The notes beneath the pieces were generated by a model. That model had not been told where the DNA came from. It was given only the letters and a program-made list of their open reading frames with translations, and did not search any database. From assembly GCA_014379785.1 (NCBI GenBank), contig JACMLD010000286.1, positions 1 through 5,215 of the forward strand: a stretch of DNA of 5,215 bases. Direction: 5' to 3'. Below, one piece after another: positions 1 through 5,215 of this stretch (the first letter of the stretch is position 1; each line of letters starts with the position of its first letter). The position numbers were made by a program, and so were the translations under genes. Source of the DNA: Chitinophagaceae bacterium (GTDB taxonomy: Bacteria; Bacteroidota; Bacteroidia; Chitinophagales; Chitinophagaceae).

Positions 1-72
1 CGCTCGTACGGGGAGGGATGGGCCTCGAATTTTTTGAATCCCCCATCAAGTCCGCAAGTTTTTAAACTGTTA
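1..72. other. Intergenic end downstream of the TonB receptor, with weak inverted repeat
   Basis: No coding sequence is supported in this stretch. It contains GATGGG (17-22) and its reverse complement CCCATC (42-47) separated by 19 bases, so a 6-bp stem is possible. No T-run follows it on the minus strand, so it is not a convincing rho-independent terminator for the receptor gene that ends at 73. The string GGGGAGGGATG at 10-20 recurs almost exactly on the other side of the receptor gene, at 2305-2316. Confidence 0.35.
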
Positions 73-2259
73 TCAAATCTTTAAACCCACCGTTACATAA
101 AAGTTTCTCCCGTCGCTTGTCCAAATTCCTGGACCGGGATACATTACCGGTCTTTTGGTAAAATATTTCAGATCAAAAATATTCCCGACACCAGCCCTAA
201 CATTGATAAATCCGTTTACCGGAACTGACGCATTGAAATCCCACACTCCATATCCCGGAGTGATTCCTTTTGCGCCGGTAGTTGGTGGATCAACGGTATT
301 CAACGCATCAGAAAAAGATTTTCCGGTATAGCTGTACAGGATCGTACAACTGAAACCCTGGTAAACGATATCCACTCCGTTTCTGCTGATCCAATGTGGG
401 ACAGACTCTACCTTGTTGCCGCGGATGGATTTGTTTTCTGTTCCTGTAGAAAGCTGACCATCGGTAAACACAGCATCCATATAAGAGGTGGATGAAAAAA
501 TGCCGGCATATAATTTATTGGTGATCGGAAATTTGTATTGTAAAAACAATTCCATGCCATTTGTCCGGCTGTCACCTACATTCGTTTTGTATGTGTATGG
601 TTGCCCGGCATTGTCTGTTAATACAAGGGCGCCCATTCTGTTTTTATAAACGAGTCTGAAATAACTTACATCATACTGCAACCTTCCTGCGATCTTTCCT
701 CTCAAACCAACCTCTGCATTATAGCCCAGGGCATCTTCCAGGTTTTCATCGATTTTCTCATACACGGAGGCGGGCACAATATCTTTGAACAACACGGGTC
801 GGTATGCCTGAGAAATTCCACCATACAGTCCATTCTCCTTATCAAGTTTATAATTGACACTGATTCCGGCCAGCACAAATTCATGTTTTATTTCTGCAGG
901 CAATTCATTGGCAGGATAATACCTGATCTCACCACTCATCCTTGAAATTCCTTTTTCAAATCTGATGCCCGGAGATACCGTCAGCTTCGTGCCGATATCA
1001 AAAGCATTTTCTGCGAAAAAAGAAACGTTTGAAGTCCTGAAATGAATATCCCTTCCAAATCCGGGTTCTACCAGTGAGAGGTCGAAGTCCGTGCCAGTGG
1101 TGCCTTTGCCCAGCTGCCTCCTGTGCAGATCATTGTTCATATAAGTCAGACCACCCGTCAACCTTGATTTTACTACACCAATCTGATAATTATGTGATGC
1201 CCTGGCGTCTATTGTCCGGCTGTTGAATCCATCAATGTCCACCTGCCTGTTTTTATAATTTCCACTGAGCGGATCAACATTGTCACGCACGGTTGCAAAT
1301 GCATCAAACTGTACACTGCTTCTTTTGCCAAACACAGCAGATGTCTGAATGATCAATTGTGTACGCGGAGACAGTTTCCAGTCGATCGTCACCGATGGAA
1401 CAAAAATATCCGGGCTGAAAAAGTTTCTTTTCCTGGTTGAACCCTTTGGATCTGCATGAAACATGCTATCGTTTAAAGGTCCGGGAATCTGGTAGAGATA
1501 TTTTGTACGTCCCAGTTCCGCCCTTACTGAAAAGCTTTCATTGAAATGGTATTGCAGCTCCACAAACTGTGCTTCGGCATTTGACTCGCTGTTTTTGCGG
1601 AAGCCATCAGAATGCCTGCGATAATAATATGCGCTGTATGAAAACTTTTTAATCGTTCCGCTGATCGAATTATAAGAACTCAGCAAACCAAAGGAACCGG
1701 CTGTGTTCACGCTTTCAAAACTGAATGTTTTTGCAGTATCCGGCTTTTTGGTCACAAAATTAATCATGCCTCCGAACTGTGCACCGTATTGAAGTGAACC
1801 GGCACCGCGCACCATTTCTATCTTTTCATAACTTTCCATCGGCGCGCTATAGTGGCTTGCAGGATAACCATACATATCAGAGTTGATGATGACGCCATTT
1901 TGCCGGATATTATATTCCCAGCTGCGATGAGGGTCAAGTCCCCTCGTAGAAATATTGATTTGATTGCCGCTGCCATCCATATCGTAGATGAATGCCCCCG
2001 GGACCTTTGCGAAAAGTTGCCTGCCTGTTTTGATTGAGATATTTGCATTGGTAGCAGCTATATTGATCAGTTCAGTTTTCTTTCCGGTATAAAGAAATCC
2101 ATTCTGAACTTCGGGCATGGCCGAAATATCCCGCTTTTGCCAGGCCCTGATAAAAACTTCTTTGAGCTCGGTCACCTTTACGCTGTCAGTGGACTGTTGG
2201 GCGCTCAGATCTTCAGTGAGAATCAAAGCTGCAAGCGCCGATAAATAAAGCCTTTTCAT
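73..2259 (-). CDS. FecA-like TonB-dependent outer-membrane receptor
   Basis: The 728-residue product is a complete outer-membrane active transporter, energised by TonB-ExbBD, that most resembles ferric-dicitrate/siderophore receptors of the FecA type. Residues 1-20 form a signal peptide (hydrophobic core about 4-14, cleavage probably after Ser-Ala before Gln-Gln). A TonB-box-like segment, VTELKEVFIRA, lies at 29-39. The plug domain covers about 60-172, with NISTRGLDP at 103-111 and the conserved block IEMVRGAGSLQYGAQFGG at 147-164, close to the FecA plug ending. The rest, about 180-728, is an aromatic-rich beta-barrel ending GRNFYVTVGLKI. There is no N-terminal carboxypeptidase-regulatory-like domain and no FecA-type signalling extension, so a sigma/anti-sigma partner is not implied and none is visible. 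The start is fixed by the signal peptide. Charged residues (Thr-Glu-Asp) near the cleavage site are slightly odd. The substrate (iron citrate, another siderophore, or another metal chelate) is inferred from the family only. Confidence 0.93.
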   Translation of the reverse strand: MKRLYLSALAALILTEDLSAQQSTDSVKVTELKEVFIRAWQKRDISAMPEVQNGFLYTGKKTELINIAATNANISIKTGRQLFAKVPGAFIYDMDGSGNQINISTRGLDPHRSWEYNIRQNGVIINSDMYGYPASHYSAPMESYEKIEMVRGAGSLQYGAQFGGMINFVTKKPDTAKTFSFESVNTAGSFGLLSSYNSISGTIKKFSYSAYYYRRHSDGFRKNSESNAEAQFVELQYHFNESFSVRAELGRTKYLYQIPGPLNDSMFHADPKGSTRKRNFFSPDIFVPSVTIDWKLSPRTQLIIQTSAVFGKRSSVQFDAFATVRDNVDPLSGNYKNRQVDIDGFNSRTIDARASHNYQIGVVKSRLTGGLTYMNNDLHRRQLGKGTTGTDFDLSLVEPGFGRDIHFRTSNVSFFAENAFDIGTKLTVSPGIRFEKGISRMSGEIRYYPANELPAEIKHEFVLAGISVNYKLDKENGLYGGISQAYRPVLFKDIVPASVYEKIDENLEDALGYNAEVGLRGKIAGRLQYDVSYFRLVYKNRMGALVLTDNAGQPYTYKTNVGDSRTNGMELFLQYKFPITNKLYAGIFSSTSYMDAVFTDGQLSTGTENKSIRGNKVESVPHWISRNGVDIVYQGFSCTILYSYTGKSFSDALNTVDPPTTGAKGITPGYGVWDFNASVPVNGFINVRAGVGNIFDLKYFTKRPVMYPGPGIWTSDGRNFYVTVGLKI

Positions 2260-2263
2260 ACAG

Positions 2264-2271
2264 CAAATTTA
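2264..2271 (-). promoter_or_regulatory. Bacteroidota -7 promoter element of the TonB receptor gene
   Basis: Read on the minus strand this is TAAATTTG, an exact match to the Bacteroidota sigma-ABfr -7 consensus TAnnTTTG, followed by CTGT and then the ATG at 2259. No clear TTTG/TTG -33 element is seen about 19 bases upstream. If the element is used, transcription would begin at or within a base or two of the start codon, making a leaderless or nearly leaderless mRNA. The match is direct; use in the cell is inference. Confidence 0.5.
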
Positions 2272-2292
2272 CTGATAAACCCTGTAATCCAT

Positions 2293-2321
2293 ATCCCTCC
2301 TATTGGGGAGGGGATGACCCC
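2293..2321. repeat. GC-rich hairpin-forming intergenic repeat
   Basis: CCCTCC (2295-2300) pairs with GGAGGG (2307-2312) around a 6-base loop. An overlapping alternative stem pairs GGGG (2310-2313) with CCCC (2318-2321) around ATGA; the two stems share bases and exclude each other. The GC-rich block contrasts with the AT-rich DNA around it. A near copy of GGGGAGGGGATG (2305-2316) occurs at 10-20. C/G-rich CCCTCC...GGAGGG intergenic elements are, from general knowledge, common in Bacteroidota genomes, and this may be a degenerate copy. Confidence 0.45.
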
Positions 2322-2322
2322 A

Positions 2323-2355
2323 CTTGCATGGTCTGCGTTTTGTATTATCGCTTTG
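2323..2355 (+). promoter_or_regulatory. Weak candidate promoter for the manganese catalase
   Basis: CTTG at 2323-2326 and TCGCTTTG at 2348-2355 resemble the Bacteroidota -33 (TTTG) and -7 (TAnnTTTG) elements, each with one mismatch, with about 21 bases between them. This would give an mRNA leader of roughly 28 bases before the ATG at 2388. The fit is loose, and a different start point within the AT-rich stretch 2360-2387 is equally possible. Confidence 0.25.
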
Positions 2356-2369
2356 CCAATCATTTTATC

Positions 2370-2384
2370 ATATAAACTTTATAA
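2370..2384 (+). promoter_or_regulatory. Palindromic candidate operator (Fur/PerR-like) before the manganese catalase
   Basis: TATAAA-C-TTTATA (2371-2383) is a perfect 6-1-6 inverted repeat ending four bases before the ATG. Extended to 15 bases it has the 7-1-7 layout of Fur/PerR-superfamily boxes and, by my count, matches 11 of 14 defined positions of the Bacillus Per box TTATAATNATTATAA. A second overlapping dyad, TTTAT-CAT-ATAAA (2364-2376), and a direct repeat of TATAAAC (2371-2377 and 2380-2386) lie in the same stretch. The palindrome is seen; regulator identity is inference, and AT-rich DNA yields such dyads by chance more often than mixed sequence. Confidence 0.35.
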
Positions 2385-2387
2385 ACA

Positions 2388-3329
2388 ATGTTTTACCACA
2401 TCGACCAACTCATCAACCCGATTGTTGATGACGAACCGGATCCCTCGGCGGCAAATGCCCTGCAGGAAGGCCTCGGTGGCCAGTTTGGAGAAATGCGCAC
2501 CATGATGCAATACCTCTTCCAGACTTTCAATTACAGGGGAAACGCAACTTCTTATATGCACCTGATAAGAAGTGTAGGGATTGAAGAAATCAGCCACGTG
2601 GAACTGATTACAAAGACGATTTCAAAGTTGCTCGACGGTTCGCCTCGATACCAGGGAAAGAAAACGGATGTGCCCGGCAAAGGCGGTTCTGCTCCAATGG
2701 ATATGGCAAAAGAGCAGAAAAACCCGCACCATTTTATTGTGGGTGCCCAGGGTGCGCTTCCGGTGGACGCAGCGGGAAATCCGTGGTCAGGGTCCTATGT
2801 GCACAATCATGGCAACCTTGTTCTGGACCTGATGGACAATCTGGTGCTTGAATCTACCGGCCGTTTACAAAAATGCCGGATTTACCAGATGTCTTCGAAC
2901 AAGACACTCCGTGCAACTGTGGCATTTCTCATTGCCCGCGATGAAGCGCATGAGATGGCATTTGCAAAAGCACTGGAAACACTGGGTGTAGACTGGGGAA
3001 ATATATTACCCATACCCAAATTTGATTCATCACAGTATCCTGAAGTAAAGAAGCTGATCGATGCGGGTATTAATCGTCAGCAATACCATTTTTCGCTCGA
3101 CAAATCTGAGCTTGCCTCTATCTTCAGCGGGTCTGCACCGGCAAATGACGGAACAGAACTGCAGGCGATGAAGGAACCGGAAATGTCTTATCCGAATCCG
3201 GGAGCACCTGAAAGACCGGAAGAATTTGCCCCGGGTCTGGATCCTGAACTCGAAAAGCTGGCCAATGCTTTCACTGAGTACAAAGAAAAGGATGCGAAAA
3301 AAAATCCGCCAAAGAAGAAAAGCAAATAA
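2388..3329 (+). CDS. Manganese (non-haem) catalase
   Basis: The 313-residue product belongs to the dimanganese catalase family, which converts hydrogen peroxide to water and oxygen without haem. No signal peptide is seen, so it is expected to be cytoplasmic. All five metal ligands can be placed in the four-helix ferritin-like core: Glu35 (in GGQFGEMRTMMQYLF), Glu67 and His70 (in GIEEISH), Glu155 (in LVLESTGR) and His188 (in ARDEAHE). The Glu155-His188 spacing of 33 equals that of the characterised Thermus and Lactobacillus plantarum enzymes. The start MFYHIDQLI is the usual family N-terminus. There is no Shine-Dalgarno sequence, as is normal in Bacteroidota. The length is slightly above that usual for the family because of a low-complexity tail (about 263-313) rich in Pro, Glu and then Lys, ending KNPPKKKSK. 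It is transcribed divergently from the TonB receptor, and a strong terminator follows its stop codon. Identity is secure; peroxide-responsive control is inferred. Confidence 0.95.
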   Translation: MFYHIDQLINPIVDDEPDPSAANALQEGLGGQFGEMRTMMQYLFQTFNYRGNATSYMHLIRSVGIEEISHVELITKTISKLLDGSPRYQGKKTDVPGKGGSAPMDMAKEQKNPHHFIVGAQGALPVDAAGNPWSGSYVHNHGNLVLDLMDNLVLESTGRLQKCRIYQMSSNKTLRATVAFLIARDEAHEMAFAKALETLGVDWGNILPIPKFDSSQYPEVKKLIDAGINRQQYHFSLDKSELASIFSGSAPANDGTELQAMKEPEMSYPNPGAPERPEEFAPGLDPELEKLANAFTEYKEKDAKKNPPKKKSK

Positions 3330-3342
3330 CATTTTTTATAAG

Positions 3343-3369
3343 AAAGGCCCTGTCGACAGGGTCTTTTTT
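3343..3369 (+). terminator. Rho-independent terminator between convergent genes
   Basis: The core CCCTGTCGACAGGG (3348-3361) is a perfect palindrome, flanked by one G-T and one G-C pair and three A-T pairs, giving about 10 paired positions around a TCGA loop, followed directly by six T residues (3364-3369). It lies 13 bases after the catalase stop and ends six bases before the stop codon of the convergent beta-barrel gene. On the minus strand the stem is followed by CTTTCTTAT, a broken T-run, so it may also serve that gene, less efficiently. Confidence 0.88.
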
Positions 3370-3375
3370 AATGTC

Positions 3376-4074
3376 CTATTGCATAATACCCAGTACAACT
3401 CCCACGTAAAAGCCACCGGAATTAATTTTTGGTCCTCCGCTCAATTTGGTGTCATTCGACTTCCAGACTGAACTTCTAACTGGAATAAAATATCCTGTGC
3501 GCAAACCAAGGACAGCATGCTGAGCCATGCGCGTCTTTCCTAACCCGGCTTTTGCAAAGTGAAGACCTACGTGACCAGCCCAATCATTGGAAGAAAGATG
3601 GTACTGGTTTGCGTTACCGGAAAGATAGGGACTAAAGCCTGTTCCCCCCGCCGGATTCGATGCAGTTGGCCGGACTCCGAAAAAAGAATAGGCAAGTCCA
3701 ACGAAAGGAATGAATTGGAAAGATTTCTCCCCGGTTACCACATAACCGAGTGAGGTCCCGACCTGTGTAGATCGGACAGCGGTTGACCGGTTACCTGATT
3801 CAGTCGTTGCAGTATAAGTTGAAAGATTAAAAAGCGTAGCAATATTCAATTTTGGAAAAATCGTATAAAATCCACCGCCTCTTGAAAAATAAGTTGTTCG
3901 ACCCGGTTCGAGTCCCGCTGAGCGTAGTTCGTCGTTTAATTTTTCCAATGCCGGAAAGGCCGCTCCAAGGGTTGTATGAATAATTACTTTTTTGGTTTGA
4001 ACTTGTGCGTAACCTGAGATACAGGTGAGAAAAAAAATAAGGATTGCGGAGAGTTTGAAGATAGATGGTTTCAT
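3376..4074 (-). CDS. Secreted beta-barrel protein of unknown function
   Basis: I do not recognise a named family for this 232-residue product. Residues 1-23 are a clear type I signal peptide (Lys at 2 and 7 positions of the short N-region, hydrophobic ISAILIFFLT-like core, Gly-Tyr-Ala before Gln24). Cys18 does not sit in a proper lipobox. The mature part alternates short Gly/Ser/Asn-rich turns with amphipathic strands rich in Phe, Tyr and Val (for example FIPFVGLAYSFFGV at about 121-134 and GGFYVGVVLGI near the end). This is typical of small 8- to 10-strand outer-membrane barrels in Bacteroidota, so the likely location is the outer membrane. No catalytic motif is visible. It is convergent with the catalase and lies 72 bp after the acetyltransferase reading frame on the same strand, with its own candidate promoter region. 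Barrel assignment is by sequence texture; function is unknown. Confidence 0.8.
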   Translation of the reverse strand: MKPSIFKLSAILIFFLTCISGYAQVQTKKVIIHTTLGAAFPALEKLNDELRSAGLEPGRTTYFSRGGGFYTIFPKLNIATLFNLSTYTATTESGNRSTAVRSTQVGTSLGYVVTGEKSFQFIPFVGLAYSFFGVRPTASNPAGGTGFSPYLSGNANQYHLSSNDWAGHVGLHFAKAGLGKTRMAQHAVLGLRTGYFIPVRSSVWKSNDTKLSGGPKINSGGFYVGVVLGIMQ

Positions 4075-4088
4075 GTAAAAGGTTTTAC
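4075..4088. repeat. Short inverted repeat directly before the beta-barrel gene
   Basis: GTAAAA-GG-TTTTAC is a perfect 6-2-6 inverted repeat that abuts the ATG of the minus-strand beta-barrel gene. Its 2-base centre is too short for a stable hairpin at full stem length, so if functional it is more likely a protein-binding dyad at the transcription or translation start. There is no independent support. Confidence 0.3.
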
Positions 4089-4096
4089 CTAAGTTA
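4089..4096 (-). promoter_or_regulatory. Weak -7-like element of the beta-barrel gene
   Basis: Read on the minus strand this is TAACTTAG, one mismatch from the Bacteroidota -7 consensus TAnnTTTG, 14 bases before the ATG. No TTTG -33 element is evident upstream, where instead the 8-bp tandem repeat lies. The call is tentative. Confidence 0.25.
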
Positions 4097-4100
4097 AATC

Positions 4101-4122
4101 ATATTGTAATATTGTAATATTA
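4101..4122. repeat. 8-bp tandem direct repeat in the promoter region
   Basis: ATATTGTA occurs twice in tandem (4101-4108 and 4109-4116), followed by a partial third copy, ATATTA (4117-4122). The repeat sits 27 to 48 bases upstream of the beta-barrel start, where a -33 element or activator site would be expected. It also overlaps the space just past the restored end of the acetyltransferase frame (stop at 4130). It may be a simple AT-rich sequence accident. Confidence 0.4.
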
Positions 4123-4146
4123 GATTCCCTTAAAGCTCTATTTCCA

Positions 4147-4644
4147 TCAAAGCCGCCTCCGCATTGTGGTAGTGCGGGGAAGTCCAACGGTGTTCTTTAA
4201 ATGAAACATGCCAAGAAAATTGAAACCCGCCTTTTGATAATGTGCAATTAAATTGACGTTATGCCCGATGGTATCCAGGCGGATAAAATCTTTTCCATTT
4301 TTTGTGGCGTGTTCCCTTGCCCAGTCAACAATGATACCTACAAAGTTTTGTCCCTTGAATTCAGGATTGGTAGCTATCCGGTGTATGTATACTGAGGGAT
4401 CTGCATTTCTTTCCTCCCATATCTGCTCATCAGTGTATGTAGTTGCCCATACGCAGGCAATTTGTCCCTCTATGATCAGCTTCCACTGTCTGTTTTCAGC
4501 TATCTCGGATTCTATCAGGGCAGGTTCAAACTCCGGCCAGACGGTGACAGTTGCCTTTGCTTTTGATCTCTGGTAGGCCGTTGCAAGACGATACAGTCTG
4601 AATATCTCATCGATATCAGCCATCGTACAATTTTGGATATTCAT
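4147..4644 (-). CDS. GNAT-family N-acetyltransferase with probable C-terminal frameshift
   Basis: The reading frame gives 165 residues with a single GNAT fold, which transfers an acetyl group from acetyl-CoA to an amine; the substrate cannot be told. The N-terminal MNIQNCTMADIDEIFRLY is the usual strand-helix opening of the family. Motif A is VYIHRIATNPEFKGQNFVGI (about 85-104), where the acetyl-CoA loop reads E-F-K-G-Q-N instead of the canonical Q/R-x-x-G-x-G/A. Motif B is FIRLDTIGHNVNLIAHYQKAGFNFLG (about 120-145). The start at 4644 is preferred over an upstream ATG at 4764 because the extra 40 residues are not GNAT-like, would overlap the rhamnosidase end, and would ignore a -7-like element at 4662-4669. 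The last nine residues (RTTTMRRRL) look wrong for the family. Shifting frame after Pro156 gives HYHNAEAALMEIEL and a stop at 4130-4132. A one-base deletion, natural or from sequencing, is likely, and the intact gene would be 4130-4644 with about 171 residues. Confidence 0.85.
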   Translation of the reverse strand: MNIQNCTMADIDEIFRLYRLATAYQRSKAKATVTVWPEFEPALIESEIAENRQWKLIIEGQIACVWATTYTDEQIWEERNADPSVYIHRIATNPEFKGQNFVGIIVDWAREHATKNGKDFIRLDTIGHNVNLIAHYQKAGFNFLGMFHLKNTVGLPRTTTMRRRL

Positions 4645-4661
4645 CTGCAGGTATTTTTTTG

Positions 4662-4669
4662 CAAAGATT
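4662..4669 (-). promoter_or_regulatory. -7-like promoter element of the acetyltransferase
   Basis: Read on the minus strand this is AATCTTTG, one mismatch from TAnnTTTG, 17 bases before the ATG at 4644. It would give a short A-rich leader. No clear -33 element is seen. It suggests the acetyltransferase can be transcribed independently of the rhamnosidase and supports the downstream start choice. Confidence 0.35.
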
Positions 4670-4706
4670 GTATTTACAAATGGAAATCCATCCCGGAACT
4701 TGCTTT

Positions 4707-5215
4707 CTATTTTTCTGTGAAAGAATAAATACCTGGAACGAGGTTGTATTCGGTTCCATTCCACACAAAAACACCTGTCAGTTTTTCGGGCATGACGATT
4801 TTCGCGGAAAATTTTCCTTTCGTGTCACGACTATAGGAAAATTCGATATTGCCGGCGCGGTGGGGGAAACTGCCTTTGATCCATTTCAGTTCGCCCGGAT
4901 GCGGTTCTATGCGCACCGTCTCAAAACCGGGTGACTGCGGTGTGATGCCGCAGATGAGCGATAAAAAATAATAGACTGGCGATGCGCTCCAGGCATGACA
5001 ATCGGACCTCACAGGGTCTGCTTCTTCGGCAAAGGTGGTGAGTCCGCGCGCAAGCATGTCATTCCATGGACCAAGTGTAGCGGTAAACTGATCAGCCAGG
5101 CCGGCATATCTGAGCGCTTCGGTAAAATAAAATTTGAAGTAGTATGAACACTGGGCAAGGGAAGTATCAGCAGAAATATTTTTCATCACGGCTTTTCTTT
5201 CTTCCGGAGAAATGA
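4707..5215 (-). CDS. Alpha-L-rhamnosidase (GH78), C-terminal part
   Basis: Only the last 168 residues are in the window. The frame is open to the right edge, so the gene begins beyond 5215, and the GTG at 5187-5189 is internal, not a start. GH78 enzymes release terminal alpha-L-rhamnose from plant and microbial glycans by inversion. The visible part holds the last helices of the (alpha/alpha)6 barrel, including RGLTTFAEEADPVRSDCHAW followed by SASP, a hallmark of the family. The Glu of the TTFAEE element lies about 105 residues from the C-terminus, where the proposed general base of characterised GH78 enzymes is found. A C-terminal beta-sandwich follows (FETVRIEPHPGELKWIKGSF onward), ending at TAG (4707-4709). 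Family members are typically 700 to 1000 residues, so roughly four fifths is missing. Sixty-two bases separate its stop from the acetyltransferase start. No terminator with a T-run is seen in that gap, so read-through is possible. Confidence 0.9.
   Translation of the reverse strand, partial: ISPEERKAVMKNISADTSLAQCSYYFKFYFTEALRYAGLADQFTATLGPWNDMLARGLTTFAEEADPVRSDCHAWSASPVYYFLSLICGITPQSPGFETVRIEPHPGELKWIKGSFPHRAGNIEFSYSRDTKGKFSAKIVMPEKLTGVFVWNGTEYNLVPGIYSFTEK

Noticed and set aside
17..47. GATGGG/CCCATC stem as the terminator of the TonB receptor
   Set aside because: A 6-bp stem with a 19-base loop and no following T-run does not meet the usual form of a rho-independent terminator.
2314..2505. 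A 63-codon plus-strand open frame overlapping the catalase start
   Set aside because: It overlaps the well-supported catalase in another frame and shows no family resemblance or start signal.
3030..3332. A 100-codon minus-strand open frame opposite the end of the catalase
   Set aside because: It is antisense to a clear enzyme gene. Its Arg/Phe/Leu-rich composition is what the reverse of Lys/Glu-rich codons gives.
4253..4576. A 107-codon plus-strand open frame opposite the acetyltransferase
   Set aside because: It lies wholly antisense to the conserved GNAT core and has no recognisable domain.
4680..4691. ATGGA-AA-TCCAT dyad after the rhamnosidase, considered as a terminator
   Set aside because: The stem is only 5 bp with a 2-base centre, and no T-run follows it on the minus strand.
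4645..4764. An upstream ATG at 4764 that would extend the acetyltransferase by 40 residues
   Set aside because: The extra residues are not GNAT-like, they overlap the rhamnosidase coding end (4707-4764), and a -7-like element lies at 4662-4669 just before the better start.
4707..5189. A complete 160-residue gene starting at the GTG at 5189
   Set aside because: The frame stays open to the window edge, and the upstream residues (ISPEERKA) continue the GH78 barrel, so this is the end of a longer gene.
1..5215. CRISPR array, tRNA/rRNA, insertion sequence, prophage or toxin-antitoxin pair
   Set aside because: I saw no spaced direct repeats, no cloverleaf or ribosomal RNA sequence, no transposase or integrase motifs, and no small paired genes.

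Overview
The window looks like an ordinary chromosomal segment of a Bacteroidota bacterium, most likely of the Chitinophagia/Sphingobacteriia type. Supporting signs are the absence of Shine-Dalgarno sequences before the starts, a -7 element of the Bacteroidota form TAnnTTTG before one gene with near-matches before others, and the gene content: a FecA-like TonB-dependent receptor, a small secreted beta-barrel protein and a GH78 rhamnosidase. The exact genus cannot be read from the sequence.

Layout. Positions 73-2259 (minus) encode a complete 728-residue FecA-like TonB-dependent outer-membrane receptor. It is transcribed divergently from a complete manganese (non-haem) catalase at 2388-3329 (plus). 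The 128-bp gap between them holds a GC-rich hairpin-forming repeat, a consensus -7 element facing the receptor, and an AT-rich perfect palindrome facing the catalase. The catalase converges on a minus-strand gene for a 232-residue secreted, probably outer-membrane, beta-barrel protein (3376-4074), and a strong rho-independent terminator separates the two. Upstream of that gene on the minus strand lie a GNAT acetyltransferase (start 4644) and the C-terminal end of an alpha-L-rhamnosidase (GH78) that enters from the right edge.

How the genes may fit together. The receptor and catalase form a plausible iron/oxidative-stress pair: one takes up iron chelates, and the other destroys peroxide using manganese rather than iron. 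The palindrome just before the catalase start resembles a Fur/PerR-superfamily operator, but this is inference. The three minus-strand genes on the right share no evident pathway.

The most concrete anomaly is in the GNAT gene. Its last nine codons give an Arg/Thr-rich tail, while the neighbouring frame from 4174 to 4130 gives an H-Y-H-N-A-E-A-A-L-M-E-I-E-L ending of the kind expected for this family. This points to a one-base deletion at a G run (4176-4179). I see no evidence of a new multi-gene system, phage, transposon, CRISPR array or RNA gene here.
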